Source: Halomonas saccharevitans (GTDB taxonomy: Bacteria > Pseudomonadota > Gammaproteobacteria > Pseudomonadales > Halomonadaceae). From it: 34,092 nt of DNA. Shown one piece after another: positions 1 to 7,827 of the stretch (the stretch's first letter is position 1; each line of letters begins with the position of its first letter). A program made the translations under genes and the position numbers. Below the pieces are notes generated by a model that made no database searches, was not told where the DNA came from, and saw nothing but the letters and a program-made list of their open reading frames with translations. The stretch covers positions 1 to 34,092 of the forward strand of contig NZ_FPAQ01000037.1 in assembly GCF_900116405.1 (NCBI RefSeq). Reading direction: 5' to 3'.

Positions 1-171
1 CTCAAGCGCACGGTATACGCCACGGCCCAGGTCACCACCCTGCGCCTGAAGTTGCTGAAGATCGGTGGCGTGGTGATCCGCAATACCCGGCGCGTCCGGC
101 TGATGCTGAGTAGCCACTACCCCGACCAAGACCTCTTCCTCAAGCTGATCAAGAAACTGGTGCCGGGATGA
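1..171 (+). CDS. Transposase, C-terminal fragment (IS1380/IS4-like DDE family), cut by window edge
   Basis: The plus strand is open in frame 1 from the window edge to a TGA at 169-171, giving 56 residues. The peptide is basic, with the pattern LRLKLLKIGG..I..TRRVRLMLSSHYP followed by a hydrophobic tail. Transposases of the DDE_Tnp_1 group (IS1380/IS4) typically end this way: the residues after the last catalytic acid contain an 'LRL.LLKIGA' stretch, an arginine-rich strand and 'L.LAS.YP'. None of the catalytic Asp/Glu residues is visible because they lie upstream. Nothing shows whether the full gene is intact. The family call rests on recalled C-terminal resemblance only. Confidence 0.6.
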   Translation, partial: LKRTVYATAQVTTLRLKLLKIGGVVIRNTRRVRLMLSSHYPDQDLFLKLIKKLVPG

Positions 172-343
172 CCGGCAGGGTGCTGTCCCCGGCACGAGAT
201 AAACAATGGGGGTAGGGGGCAGTGCGTCTTGAAGGCGGGAAATCGATCAAAAAGTGAGCGATTCTCGCGCCATCCAGCATGAAGAGCTGGCCTGCTCACC
301 CGCCAGGCCAAACTCGCGATACTGATGCAATATTCAGGCTAGG
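1..343 (+). mobile_element. Right end of an insertion sequence (probable IS1380 family)
   Basis: After the transposase stop there are about 170 bp of non-coding DNA. Positions 321-343 read ACTGATGCAATATTCAGGCT then AGG; read inward from the element edge this is CCTAGCCTGAATATTGCATC. That form, starting with CC and containing an AT-rich GAATATT core, is what I remember for IS1380-type terminal inverted repeats. The proposed boundary is at 343/344. The left end and the target duplication lie outside the window, so the boundary cannot be proved here. Confidence 0.45.
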
Positions 344-377
344 GAACGTAACGACATGGCAGCAATTATCCGCGCAA

Positions 378-406
378 GATGGACCCAGAGAACCTCAGTG
401 TATAAT
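378..406 (+). promoter_or_regulatory. Candidate sigma70 promoter for opgGH
   Basis: A perfect -10 hexamer TATAAT lies at 401-406, about 80 bp before opgG. The matching -35 position (378-383, GATGGA, 17-bp spacer) is poor, so the promoter may be activator-dependent. It lies just outside the proposed insertion-sequence end, so the element has probably landed immediately upstream of the native promoter. The rest of 172-486 shows no gene I can support. Confidence 0.4.
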
Positions 407-486
407 CTTTGTAAAGAAATATCCCGACGCCCTGCCGCCATCTCCTAGCCGCCTCACCGGGAGACGCGCGCCAAGGAGGAGCCTTC

Positions 487-2058
487 ATGACCCCATTGCG
501 CTGGATGGCCACCGGACTGCTTGCGGCGGGCCTGATCGTGGCAAGCACTGTCCCGCCGACCTGGGCCGACGCCCCCCTGCCTGAGAGCGTCGTCGACACC
601 TTCGCGGAGGTCACCGAGCGCGCCCGCCGGCTCGCGGCGTCTGACTACGAGGTGCCGACCGGCCATCGGACCGAGGCGTTGCGGGAGGTCGACTACGATG
701 CCTACCGCTCCATCCGCTTTCGCCCGGAAGCGGCCCGGTGGCGCGACGAGGGGCTGTTCTCGGTGCAGCTCTTCCACCCCGGTTTCCTGTTCGAGCGGCC
801 GGTCCGCCTGAATCTGGTCGAGGACGGCGAGCCGCGCCCGGTGCCTTTCCGATCGTCCTGGTTCCGCTACGACGGCGCCGCCGCCTCCCTGGCAAAGGCG
901 GATCTCAGCGGCGCGGGCTACGCGGGCTTTCGCGTACACTACCCCCTCAACCGCGAGGAGTACCACGACGAGTTCCTGGTCTTCCAGGGCGCCAGCTACT
1001 TCCGGCTGGTGGGGCGCGACCAGGGGTACGGCCTCTCGGCGCGCGGCCTGGCCGTCGATACCGCCACCGCCGGGGGCGAGGAGTTCCCGGCCTTCCAGGA
1101 GTTCTGGCTGTTCAAGCCCGAGCCGACGGCGACCCACCTTGACCTCGTCGCGCTGATCGACAGCCCCTCGCTGGCCGGGGCCTACCACTTTCGGGTGCGT
1201 CCCGGCGAGCACGTCGAGGTGGAGGTCGAGGCCCGGCTGTTCGCCCGGCGCGACGTGCAGAAGCTCGGCATCGCCCCGCTGACCAGCATGTTCATGCACG
1301 GCGACGTCAGCCCTTTTCCTGCCGACGACTTTCGGCCCCGGGTTCACGACTCCGAGGGCCTGCTGATGCGGACCCACGCCGGGGAGTGGATCTGGCGCCC
1401 CCTGAACAATCCGCTCGAACTGCACATCACCCGCCAGCAGGACGTGAATCCGGCCGGCTTCGGCCTGGCCCAGCGCGACCGGGACTTCGACCACTACCTG
1501 GACATGGAGTCACGCTACGAGCGGCGCCCCAGCCACTGGGTCGCCCCGCTGGATGACTGGGGGCCGGGCAGCGTGGAGCTGGTCGAGATCCCCAGCGACT
1601 CGGAGACCAACGACAACATCGTGACCTACTGGGTCCCCGAGGCGCCGCTCGCGGCGAATGCCTCGCGCACCTATCGCTATCGGCTCTCGACCTTCGATGC
1701 GCGGCGTCCCGAGCAGACCCTGGCCGGCGCCGTGCGCACCCGGCAGGGGTGGGGAGCCGTCCCGGGGCAGAGCGACCCGCCGCCGCGCAGCCTTCGCCAG
1801 TTCATGGTCGACTTCCGGGGCGGGGAGCTCTCGAGCCTGGACGCCAGCCATCCGGTCGAGGCCAGCCTCGAGGTCTCGAGCGGCGAGGCCCGCCAGGTCC
1901 GAGTGCAGCGCCTTCCCGACGGCGAGACCTGGCGCGCCTCCTTCCGGCTGCAGCCCGAGGGGACGACCCCCGCGGACATGCGGCTCGCCCTGACGCTGCG
2001 CGACAGGCCCATGAGCGAAACCTGGAACTACGTCTGGCACCCCGATGAGCTCCGCTGA
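487..2058 (+). CDS. opgG: Glucan biosynthesis protein G (OpgG/MdoG), periplasmic
   Basis: This 523-residue protein acts in the periplasm in making osmoregulated periplasmic glucans. An AAGGAGG site sits 7 bp before the ATG. Residues 1-27 form a signal peptide (MTPLRW, hydrophobic core, cleavage near TWA-DAP). Family landmarks are visible in order: the N-terminal 'A..LA...Y..P' region, 'Y...IRF' near residue 75, 'LFHPGFLF' near 95, a 'FLVFQGASYFR' strand near 165, 'GLSARGLA', 'EFPAFQEFWL', and 'LTSMFMHG' near 275. Length matches the E. coli protein. From memory, the OpgG/OpgD family has been assigned beta-1,2-glucanase activity (GH186); I did not map the catalytic acid here. It overlaps opgH by 14 bp, so translational coupling is likely. 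Confidence 0.95.
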   Translation: MTPLRWMATGLLAAGLIVASTVPPTWADAPLPESVVDTFAEVTERARRLAASDYEVPTGHRTEALREVDYDAYRSIRFRPEAARWRDEGLFSVQLFHPGFLFERPVRLNLVEDGEPRPVPFRSSWFRYDGAAASLAKADLSGAGYAGFRVHYPLNREEYHDEFLVFQGASYFRLVGRDQGYGLSARGLAVDTATAGGEEFPAFQEFWLFKPEPTATHLDLVALIDSPSLAGAYHFRVRPGEHVEVEVEARLFARRDVQKLGIAPLTSMFMHGDVSPFPADDFRPRVHDSEGLLMRTHAGEWIWRPLNNPLELHITRQQDVNPAGFGLAQRDRDFDHYLDMESRYERRPSHWVAPLDDWGPGSVELVEIPSDSETNDNIVTYWVPEAPLAANASRTYRYRLSTFDARRPEQTLAGAVRTRQGWGAVPGQSDPPPRSLRQFMVDFRGGELSSLDASHPVEASLEVSSGEARQVRVQRLPDGETWRASFRLQPEGTTPADMRLALTLRDRPMSETWNYVWHPDELR

Positions 2059-3988
2059 CGGCTCGCTCCGGGCGCCGTGGCTGGCCGCCCGCCAGGCGCT
2101 CGTCGCCCTGCTGGTGCTCGCCACCACCGCCCTGGGCGGCTGGGCCATGTTCGAGATCCTGAACGTCGACGGCATCACGCCCCTGCAGGGCATCGTGCTG
2201 GGCCTGTTCGTGATCATCTTCGGCTGGATCACCGTGGCCTTCTGGACCGCCATCATCGGCTTCCTGCTGCGGCTGACCCGCCGGGATCCGCTGACCCTTG
2301 AGCGCCTCGACTCCCCAGCACCGACGAGCGATCCGGGCGAGCACTGCACGGCACTGGTGATGCCCATCCATAACGAGGACCCCGAGCGCGTCGCGGGAGG
2401 GCTGGAGAGCACCTGTCGCTCGCTGCTCGACCAGCCCCATGTCCGGGGCTTCGAGGTCTTCGTGCTGAGCGATACCCGGGACGAGGCGATCGCCCGTCGG
2501 GAGCAGGCCGCCATCGCAGGGCTGCAGCGGCGCCTGGCCCCGGAGCTGGCGGTGCACTATCGCCGTCGCGACGACAACCGGGGCCGCAAGGCCGGGAACC
2601 TCGCCGACTTCTGTCGCCGCTGGGGCCATCGCTACGACTACCTGGTCGTGCTGGACGCGGACAGCCTGATGGGGGGCGAGACCCTGGTGTCGCTGGTGGC
2701 CAGGATGCAGGCCCATCCCGGGGTCGGCCTGATCCAGACGGTGCCGATTCCGGTGGGCGCCTGCAGCGTGTTCGGGCGCTTCACGCAGTTCGCGGCTGCG
2801 CTGCACAGCCCCCTGCTCGCCACCGGGCGCTGCTTCTGGCAGGGGGATGCCGCGAACTTCTGGGGCCACAACGCCATCCTGCGCACCCGCGCCTACATGG
2901 CCTGTTGCGGCCTGCCGACGCTGTCCGGCACGCCGCCGCTGGGCGGCGAGATACTCAGCCACGACTTCGTCGAGGCGGCACTGATGCGCCGGGCCGGCTG
3001 GCGGGTCCACCTGGATGTCCATCTCGACGAGAGCCACGAGGAAGTGCCGAGCCACCTGCTCGCGTTCGCCAGGCGCGACCGGCGCTGGATCCAGGGCAAC
3101 CTGCAGCACCTGCGGCTGCTCGGCGCCCGCGGCCTGCATCCCATGAGCCGGCTCCACTTCCTCTCCGGGGCGCTGGCCTACCTGACTTCCCTGCTGTGGG
3201 GGCTGATGCTGGTGGTCAGCAGCGTGGATGCCATCGGCCGGGCCCAGGGGCGCCATGAGTTCTTCCCCACCGGCGACCAGCTCTTCCCCGACTGGCCCAT
3301 CGCCACGTCGAACCTGATGCTGCCGCTGCTGATCAGCACGGGCGTGATCCTGCTGCTGCCGAAGGTGCTGGGGTGCCTGCTGAGCGTCATCCAGCGACCC
3401 GGCGCCTTCGGGGGCCGGGCCAGACTGCTGGCGAGCACCCTGCTGGAGATCGCCTTCGCCATCCTGGTCGCGCCCCTCATGATGCTGCTGCACAGCGGGT
3501 TCATCCTGGGCATGCTCGGTGGCCACGAGGTGCGCTGGGACGCCCAGGACCGCGAGGGGCGACCGGTGCCCTGGGGGGAAGCCTTTCGCCACACCTGGCT
3601 CGCGACCCTGATCGGCGCAGGCTGGGCCGCCTCGACCTACCTGCTCGCCCCGATGTTCTTCTGGTGGCTCGCCCCGGTCTGGGGAGGCCTGCTGATCGCG
3701 GCGCCGCTGGTCAGGGTGAGCAGCAGCCCGACCCTGGGCCGCTGGCTCACCCGCGTCGGCCTGCTGAGGGTGCCGGCGGAGGCGACGCCCCCGCCGGTGC
3801 TGCGGCGGTGGGCCTTGGCCACGCCCGGCCCGTCCATGGCCAGCACGCCTGTGGCCCGCCCAGCGCCCCCGCCGCCGGAAGCGCCCGGGGAGATGCCGCT
3901 GCAGTCTTTCGTCGCCTGGCCGCCGGCGAGCGCCAGGCCCATCATGGCCATGAACCATACGGCACGGAGCGCACCGCCCCATGAATGA
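2045..3988 (+). CDS. opgH: Glucan glucosyltransferase OpgH (MdoH), inner membrane
   Basis: This polytopic GT2 glycosyltransferase (647 residues) makes the beta-1,2-glucan backbone of periplasmic glucans from UDP-glucose. Two N-terminal membrane segments (about 15-35 and 50-75) are followed by a cytosolic GT domain with 'VMPIHNED', 'LSDTRDE', the metal-binding 'DADS', 'ILSHDFVEA' and the processive signature 'RDRRWIQGN' (a QxxRW variant). Several more membrane helices follow (about 375-555) and then a proline-rich tail. It is about 200 residues shorter than E. coli OpgH and has only about 15 residues before the first helix. It therefore lacks the long cytosolic N-terminal region that binds FtsZ in E. 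coli. It overlaps opgG by 14 bp and the next gene by 8 bp. Confidence 0.95.
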   Translation: MSSADGSLRAPWLAARQALVALLVLATTALGGWAMFEILNVDGITPLQGIVLGLFVIIFGWITVAFWTAIIGFLLRLTRRDPLTLERLDSPAPTSDPGEHCTALVMPIHNEDPERVAGGLESTCRSLLDQPHVRGFEVFVLSDTRDEAIARREQAAIAGLQRRLAPELAVHYRRRDDNRGRKAGNLADFCRRWGHRYDYLVVLDADSLMGGETLVSLVARMQAHPGVGLIQTVPIPVGACSVFGRFTQFAAALHSPLLATGRCFWQGDAANFWGHNAILRTRAYMACCGLPTLSGTPPLGGEILSHDFVEAALMRRAGWRVHLDVHLDESHEEVPSHLLAFARRDRRWIQGNLQHLRLLGARGLHPMSRLHFLSGALAYLTSLLWGLMLVVSSVDAIGRAQGRHEFFPTGDQLFPDWPIATSNLMLPLLISTGVILLLPKVLGCLLSVIQRPGAFGGRARLLASTLLEIAFAILVAPLMMLLHSGFILGMLGGHEVRWDAQDREGRPVPWGEAFRHTWLATLIGAGWAASTYLLAPMFFWWLAPVWGGLLIAAPLVRVSSSPTLGRWLTRVGLLRVPAEATPPPVLRRWALATPGPSMASTPVARPAPPPPEAPGEMPLQSFVAWPPASARPIMAMNHTARSAPPHE

Positions 3989-4787
3989 TCTCCCCCCCTG
4001 CCCCCGCTGGCTGGACCTCACCAGTCACGAGCTATCGTTCCTGCCGCACAGTGCGGTGGCGGTGATGGTGATGGGCGCCATAGAGCAGCACGGTGCCCAC
4101 CTGCCGCTTTCCACCGACCTCGACATCGGCGAGGGGCTGCTGGAGGAAGCACTGACCCACCTGCCCGCGAGCTTCCCCCTGGTGATCCTGCCGCCCATGG
4201 CGGTAGGGGCCAGCGACGAGCACCTGAGCTTCCCCGGGACCCTCAGCCTGCCCCCGGAGCTGGCCATGGCCACCCTGGAGGCGCATGGCGACGCCGTGGC
4301 CCGCGCCGGCCTGAAGCGTCTGGTGCTGATCAACAGCCACGGCGGCAACAAGGCGGTGATGGACCTGGCCGCCCTGCGCCTGCGCCGCCGTCACGGCATG
4401 ATGGTGGTCAAGGTCAACTACACCCGGATGCCGCCGCCGGGCATGCTGCCCGCCGGTGGACTGCCCGCCGAGGAGCTGCGCCACGGGCTCCATGGGGGCG
4501 CGCTTGAGACCGCCATGATGCACCACCTCGCCCCCGACAAGGTGCGCCTCGAGCACCTGGATCACCCGCCCTCTCGGGGCGAGGCCATGGCGGAGAAGGA
4601 CTGGCTGCTGGGCCCGGAGGGAGAGGCCGCCTTCGCCTGGCTGGCCGAGGACCTGCACCCCGCGGGGGTGGTCGGCAATGCGCGACTGGGCACGGCAGAA
4701 CTCGGCGCCCGCCTGGTGGCCCACTACGGGAAGCGTATCGCGCGCATCCTTCGCGAGACCCAGAGCCTGGACACCCTGGAGCGATAG
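3981..4787 (+). CDS. Creatininase-family amidohydrolase
   Basis: This 268-residue protein has the creatininase superfamily signatures: 'GAIEQHGAHLPLSTD' (metal-binding E, H and D, residues 32-46), 'NSHGGN' near 117 and 'HGGALETAMM' near 172. The family includes creatininase, the formamide hydrolase ArfB/MptN that acts on the ring-opened pyrimidine made from GTP in archaeal flavin and F420 synthesis, and the peptidase MftE. Its ATG overlaps the opgH stop by 8 bp, so it is co-transcribed with the glucan genes. Functionally it fits better with the neighbouring ribA-like and ribD-like genes. An ArfB-like deformylase role is inference from context; the substrate is unknown. Confidence 0.85.
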   Translation: MNDLPPCPRWLDLTSHELSFLPHSAVAVMVMGAIEQHGAHLPLSTDLDIGEGLLEEALTHLPASFPLVILPPMAVGASDEHLSFPGTLSLPPELAMATLEAHGDAVARAGLKRLVLINSHGGNKAVMDLAALRLRRRHGMMVVKVNYTRMPPPGMLPAGGLPAEELRHGLHGGALETAMMHHLAPDKVRLEHLDHPPSRGEAMAEKDWLLGPEGEAAFAWLAEDLHPAGVVGNARLGTAELGARLVAHYGKRIARILRETQSLDTLER

Positions 4788-4794
4788 CGCGCCC

Positions 4795-4811
4795 CGCTTC
4801 GTCCCGAAGCG
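4795..4811. terminator. Small stem-loop between convergent genes
   Basis: CGCTTCG-TCC-CGAAGCG forms a 7-bp hairpin in the 36-bp gap between the convergent creatininase and ribA-like genes. There is no T-tract on either strand, so it is only a weak terminator candidate. Confidence 0.3.
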
Positions 4812-4823
4812 CGCCCGGCGCGG

Positions 4824-5960
4824 TCAGGCGGTCGAATCCCGGTCGCCGGTGAATACGGCATCGAGCAGATGGCCGGCGCGCTCCGACTTGGCGCTGAGGT
4901 AGCGCCGATTGTGATCGTTGAGGCTGCCATAGAGCGCCTGGCGCTCGACCACCTCGATACCGCCCTCGGCCAGGGCCGCCATCTTGCCGGGATTGTTGGT
5001 GAGCAACTGCACGCGGCGGATGCCCAGGGCATCCAGCATGTCCACCGCGACGCCGTAGCGACGCTCGTCGTCGCCGAACCCCAGGACCTGGTCGGCATCC
5101 AGGGTGTCCAGGCCGCCGTCCTGCAGCGTATAGGCTCGCAACTTGTTGGCCAGCCCGATGCCGCGCCCCTCCTGGGCCAGGTAGAGCAGCACGCCGCCGC
5201 CCAGCGCCTGGATGTCGGCCACGGCATTGCGCAGCTGATCGCCGCAGTCGCAGCGCAGGCTGCCGAAGAGATCGCCGGTCAGGCAGGCCGAGTGCAGGCG
5301 CAGCGGCACCGCCTCGCCCCCCTGGCCAGGCGCGTTGATCACCACCGCCACGTGCTCGCGCAGGCCGTCGGGTTCGCGAAACAGGATGAAGCGACAGTCG
5401 CGGGCATCCTCCAGGGGAATCTGCGCCTCGCTGATGCGCTTGAGCATGCCGACGCCCCCCTCCAGGCACTGCTCGGCCTCATCCGCCCGGACCGTCAGCC
5501 AGGTGCCGTCGTCCAGCCGGGCCTGCACGGCGGGCCACTCGGCCTCACTGACCCGGGCCACCAGTGCCGCGGGGATCAGCAGCGACCGGCGCATCAGCGC
5601 CAGCGCCGCTCGATCTGCCGCCTGGGCCGGCTCCAGGGCCCGACGCCAGCGAGCCAGCGCCTCGCCACCGACCCTGGCCTGCGGCGCCAGGCCGAAGGCC
5701 AGGTCGACCAGCCGCTGCCGATCGGCGCCCTCGGTCAATGGCAGGCGGGCCAGCCGAGGGGCTTGCGGCTCCCCCAGCACCGCCAGGCGATGACGACTCA
5801 GGACCAGCGCGGGCGTGTCGCCCGCGAGACCGGCCAGGCGTGACACGGTCTGTTCACCGGCCCCCTCGATGGCCTGGACCAGCACGCGGGAGTCGCCGTC
5901 GATGACGACCACCGGCATGCCGCGTCGAAGATCGAAGATGGCCCGTTCAACCTGATGCAT
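4824..5960 (-). CDS. ribA: GTP cyclohydrolase II (RibA) with a degenerate RibB-like N-terminal domain
   Basis: The C-terminal half (about 185-378) is a complete GTP cyclohydrolase II. It has the zinc site 'HSACLTGD...SLRCDCG' (C226, C237, C239), 'QEGRGIGL' at 263-270, 'LQD.GLDTLDAD' and 'LLTNNPGK' at 319-326. It should open the imidazole ring of GTP to give the diaminopyrimidine precursor and formate. The first 180 residues align in layout with RibB (DHBP synthase), starting 'AIFDLRRGMPVVVIDGDSR', but the catalytic DRENEGD motif, the GHTEA motif and the RPGHVFPL segment are missing. DHBP synthase activity is therefore unlikely. The start at 5960 has a GGAGGG site 4 bp upstream; the frame stays open further upstream but without support. 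It is divergent from the RibD-like gene. Confidence 0.85.
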   Translation of the reverse strand: MHQVERAIFDLRRGMPVVVIDGDSRVLVQAIEGAGEQTVSRLAGLAGDTPALVLSRHRLAVLGEPQAPRLARLPLTEGADRQRLVDLAFGLAPQARVGGEALARWRRALEPAQAADRAALALMRRSLLIPAALVARVSEAEWPAVQARLDDGTWLTVRADEAEQCLEGGVGMLKRISEAQIPLEDARDCRFILFREPDGLREHVAVVINAPGQGGEAVPLRLHSACLTGDLFGSLRCDCGDQLRNAVADIQALGGGVLLYLAQEGRGIGLANKLRAYTLQDGGLDTLDADQVLGFGDDERRYGVAVDMLDALGIRRVQLLTNNPGKMAALAEGGIEVVERQALYGSLNDHNRRYLSAKSERAGHLLDAVFTGDRDSTA

Positions 5961-6036
5961 GATGCCCTCCTTGCAGACCTTGTCCCACCGTGTCGGACTG
6001 CGCATGATGAATGCTTTCCACTGACCCGGAGCCCTC

Positions 6037-6876
6037 ATGACCCCGCCCTCTTCCGCGCCCCTGGACCTGGAGGCGGCCTGGCAGGCCCTCTGCCAAGCCC
6101 TCTCGACCGGCCGCGACGCCTCGGGGCATGAGGACGGCCCGCTGCGCCTGACGGCCCACGAATGGACGTCTGACGTGCCGGTGAGCGACGACGCCCGGGC
6201 ACTGCTCGACAACCTGGCGCCGCTGGCAGGGCATGTCGGTCGCCTGGCCCTGGCCCAGCTGGGTCAGAGCCTGGATGGGCGCATCGCCACCGAGAGCGGA
6301 CACTCGTACTACATCAATGGCCTCGAGAGCCGGACGCACCTGCATCGGCTGCGGGCGCTGGTGGACGCCGTGGTGGTCGGCGCCGGCACCGCCTGCGAGG
6401 ACGACCCGCTGCTGACGGTGCGCCATGTGAGCGGACGCCAGCCGGTGCGGGTGATCCTCGACCCCCGGGGCCGGGTGCCGGCGAGCCTGCGCCTGCTCAG
6501 CGAGGCCGAGGCGCCGACCCTCCACCTGATCGGCGAGCAGGTAGAACTCGTCCCACCGGCTTCCGACCATGTCACCCGCCTGCGGCTGCCGGTGGGGACC
6601 GACGGCTTCGACCCCGCAGCGGTGCTCGATGCGCTGGCCGCGCGGGGGCTCGAGCGCGTGCTGGTCGAGGGCGGCGGCATCACGGTGTCGAGGTTCCTGG
6701 AGGCCGGCGTGCTCGATCGCCTGCACCTGCTGGTGGCCCCCCTGCTGATTGGCTCCGGCCGGCCGGGACTGGCCATGACGCCCATCGCCACCCTGAGTCA
6801 GGCGCGGCGCCCCATCGCGCGGTCGTTCCGCTGCGGCGACGACACCGTCTTCGACCTGGACCTCACTCGGCCCTGA
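6037..6876 (+). CDS. RibD C-terminal-domain reductase (stand-alone)
   Basis: This 279-residue protein contains the reductase half of RibD/RIB7 (dihydrofolate-reductase-like fold, NADPH-dependent). Motifs are 'LAQLGQSLDGRIA' near residue 70, 'YINGLESRTHLHRLRALVDAVVVGAGTA..DDPLLTVR' near 90-130, 'PVRVILDPRGR' near 140, and 'VLVEGGG' near 210. In riboflavin synthesis this domain reduces the ribosyl group of the GTP-derived pyrimidine to ribityl. The zinc deaminase half (HAE and PCxxxxxxPPC motifs) is absent; residues 1-65 are unlike it. With the divergent GTP cyclohydrolase II it suggests a ring-opened GTP derivative that is reduced outside, or in parallel with, normal riboflavin synthesis. The substrate is inferred. 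Confidence 0.85.
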   Translation: MTPPSSAPLDLEAAWQALCQALSTGRDASGHEDGPLRLTAHEWTSDVPVSDDARALLDNLAPLAGHVGRLALAQLGQSLDGRIATESGHSYYINGLESRTHLHRLRALVDAVVVGAGTACEDDPLLTVRHVSGRQPVRVILDPRGRVPASLRLLSEAEAPTLHLIGEQVELVPPASDHVTRLRLPVGTDGFDPAAVLDALAARGLERVLVEGGGITVSRFLEAGVLDRLHLLVAPLLIGSGRPGLAMTPIATLSQARRPIARSFRCGDDTVFDLDLTRP

Positions 6877-7827
6877 CCCATCGCCGGAGGGCGCAGCGGC
6901 AATGCGGCGCGACGAGCCCGACAGGCACAGCGCACCGGGCAGGCTCGCCACCAGCACCAGCAGCCCATAGGCCATCGACACCGCCACCCCCTCGGCCGGC
7001 GCCAGGCCGGCCAGCCCCCAGACCAGCGCCGCCGCGCCCTCGCGCAGTCCCCAGCCGGCGAAGGAGAGAGGAATCACCATCGCCATCAGCACCGGCGGCA
7101 CCAGCGCCAGCAGGGTGACCACGGGCAGCGTGACGCCGATCGCCCGGGCCGCGCAGACGAACACCAGCGCATAGCTCAGGACCACCAGCAGGGAGCCGGC
7201 GAGCTGCCGTGGCCAGACCGTCGAGGCCAGCAGGCTGCGGCGCACGTCGCCCCCCAGCCCGGCCAGTGCCGCTGGCGGGCGGCGCAGCAGACGTCGCATC
7301 ACGGCAACGCCGAGCAGCACCAGCAGCGCTGCCACGCCCAGCACCCGCGGCGATGACAGGCTCGCCAGCGCCTCGCCGAGCAGGCCCTGCCACAGCGGCG
7401 ACAGGGCCACGACCAGCAGGGTCAGCAGCAGCAGGGCCAGCTGGCCGGAGGCGCGTTCGATGATCACCGCCCGCCAGGCGCTGCCCCGCCGACCGCTGTC
7501 CCGGGAGTGCCGCCAGGCCCTGGCGGCGTCCCCCGCCACCCCGCCGGGCAGCACCTGGTTGAGGAACAGGGCCAGGTAGTACTCCCGCAAGGCGCGCCCC
7601 CAGCCCAGGGGCAGGCCGAGACGCGACGAGGTGAGCCGCCAGCGCCAGGCGGAGAGCAGCACCTGCGGCAGCGTCAGGGCCAGGGCCAGCAGCAGCCAGC
7701 CCGGTGCCAGCGGACCGACCGCGTCGACCACCTCTCCCGGCTCGAGCCACACCCACAGCCCGCCGAGCAGGAGCAGGCTGGCCAGTGGCCGCCACAGGCG
7801 GTGAACCCGACGGTCATCCATGTTCAC
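6863..7827 (-). CDS. LPG-synthase transmembrane / AglD-like (UPF0104) membrane protein; C-terminus uncertain
   Basis: The recognisable protein is about 310 residues with roughly eight hydrophobic helices. Signature features are 'LALTLPQVLLSAWRWRL', 'YYLALFLNQVLPGGVAGDAARAW' (residues 86-110) and, near the end, 'PLSFAGWGLREGAAA'. These belong to the lysylphosphatidylglycerol-synthase transmembrane domain family (flippase-like). The start is GTG at 7827, overlapping the methyltransferase stop, or ATG at 7821. The frame has no stop at the natural end: it stays open to 5947, running antisense through the whole RibD-like gene. A one-base shift near 6900 would instead end it at the TGA at 6863-6865, which is the end used here. 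Either a frameshift, a sequencing error or a real long extension is possible. It is last in the minus-strand operon. Confidence 0.7.

Noticed and set aside
1802..4021. Long antisense open frame opposite opgH (739 codons)
   Set aside because: Low-complexity G/A/R/P/Q-rich translation, no family resemblance, opposite a fully convincing gene. Typical GC-rich shadow.
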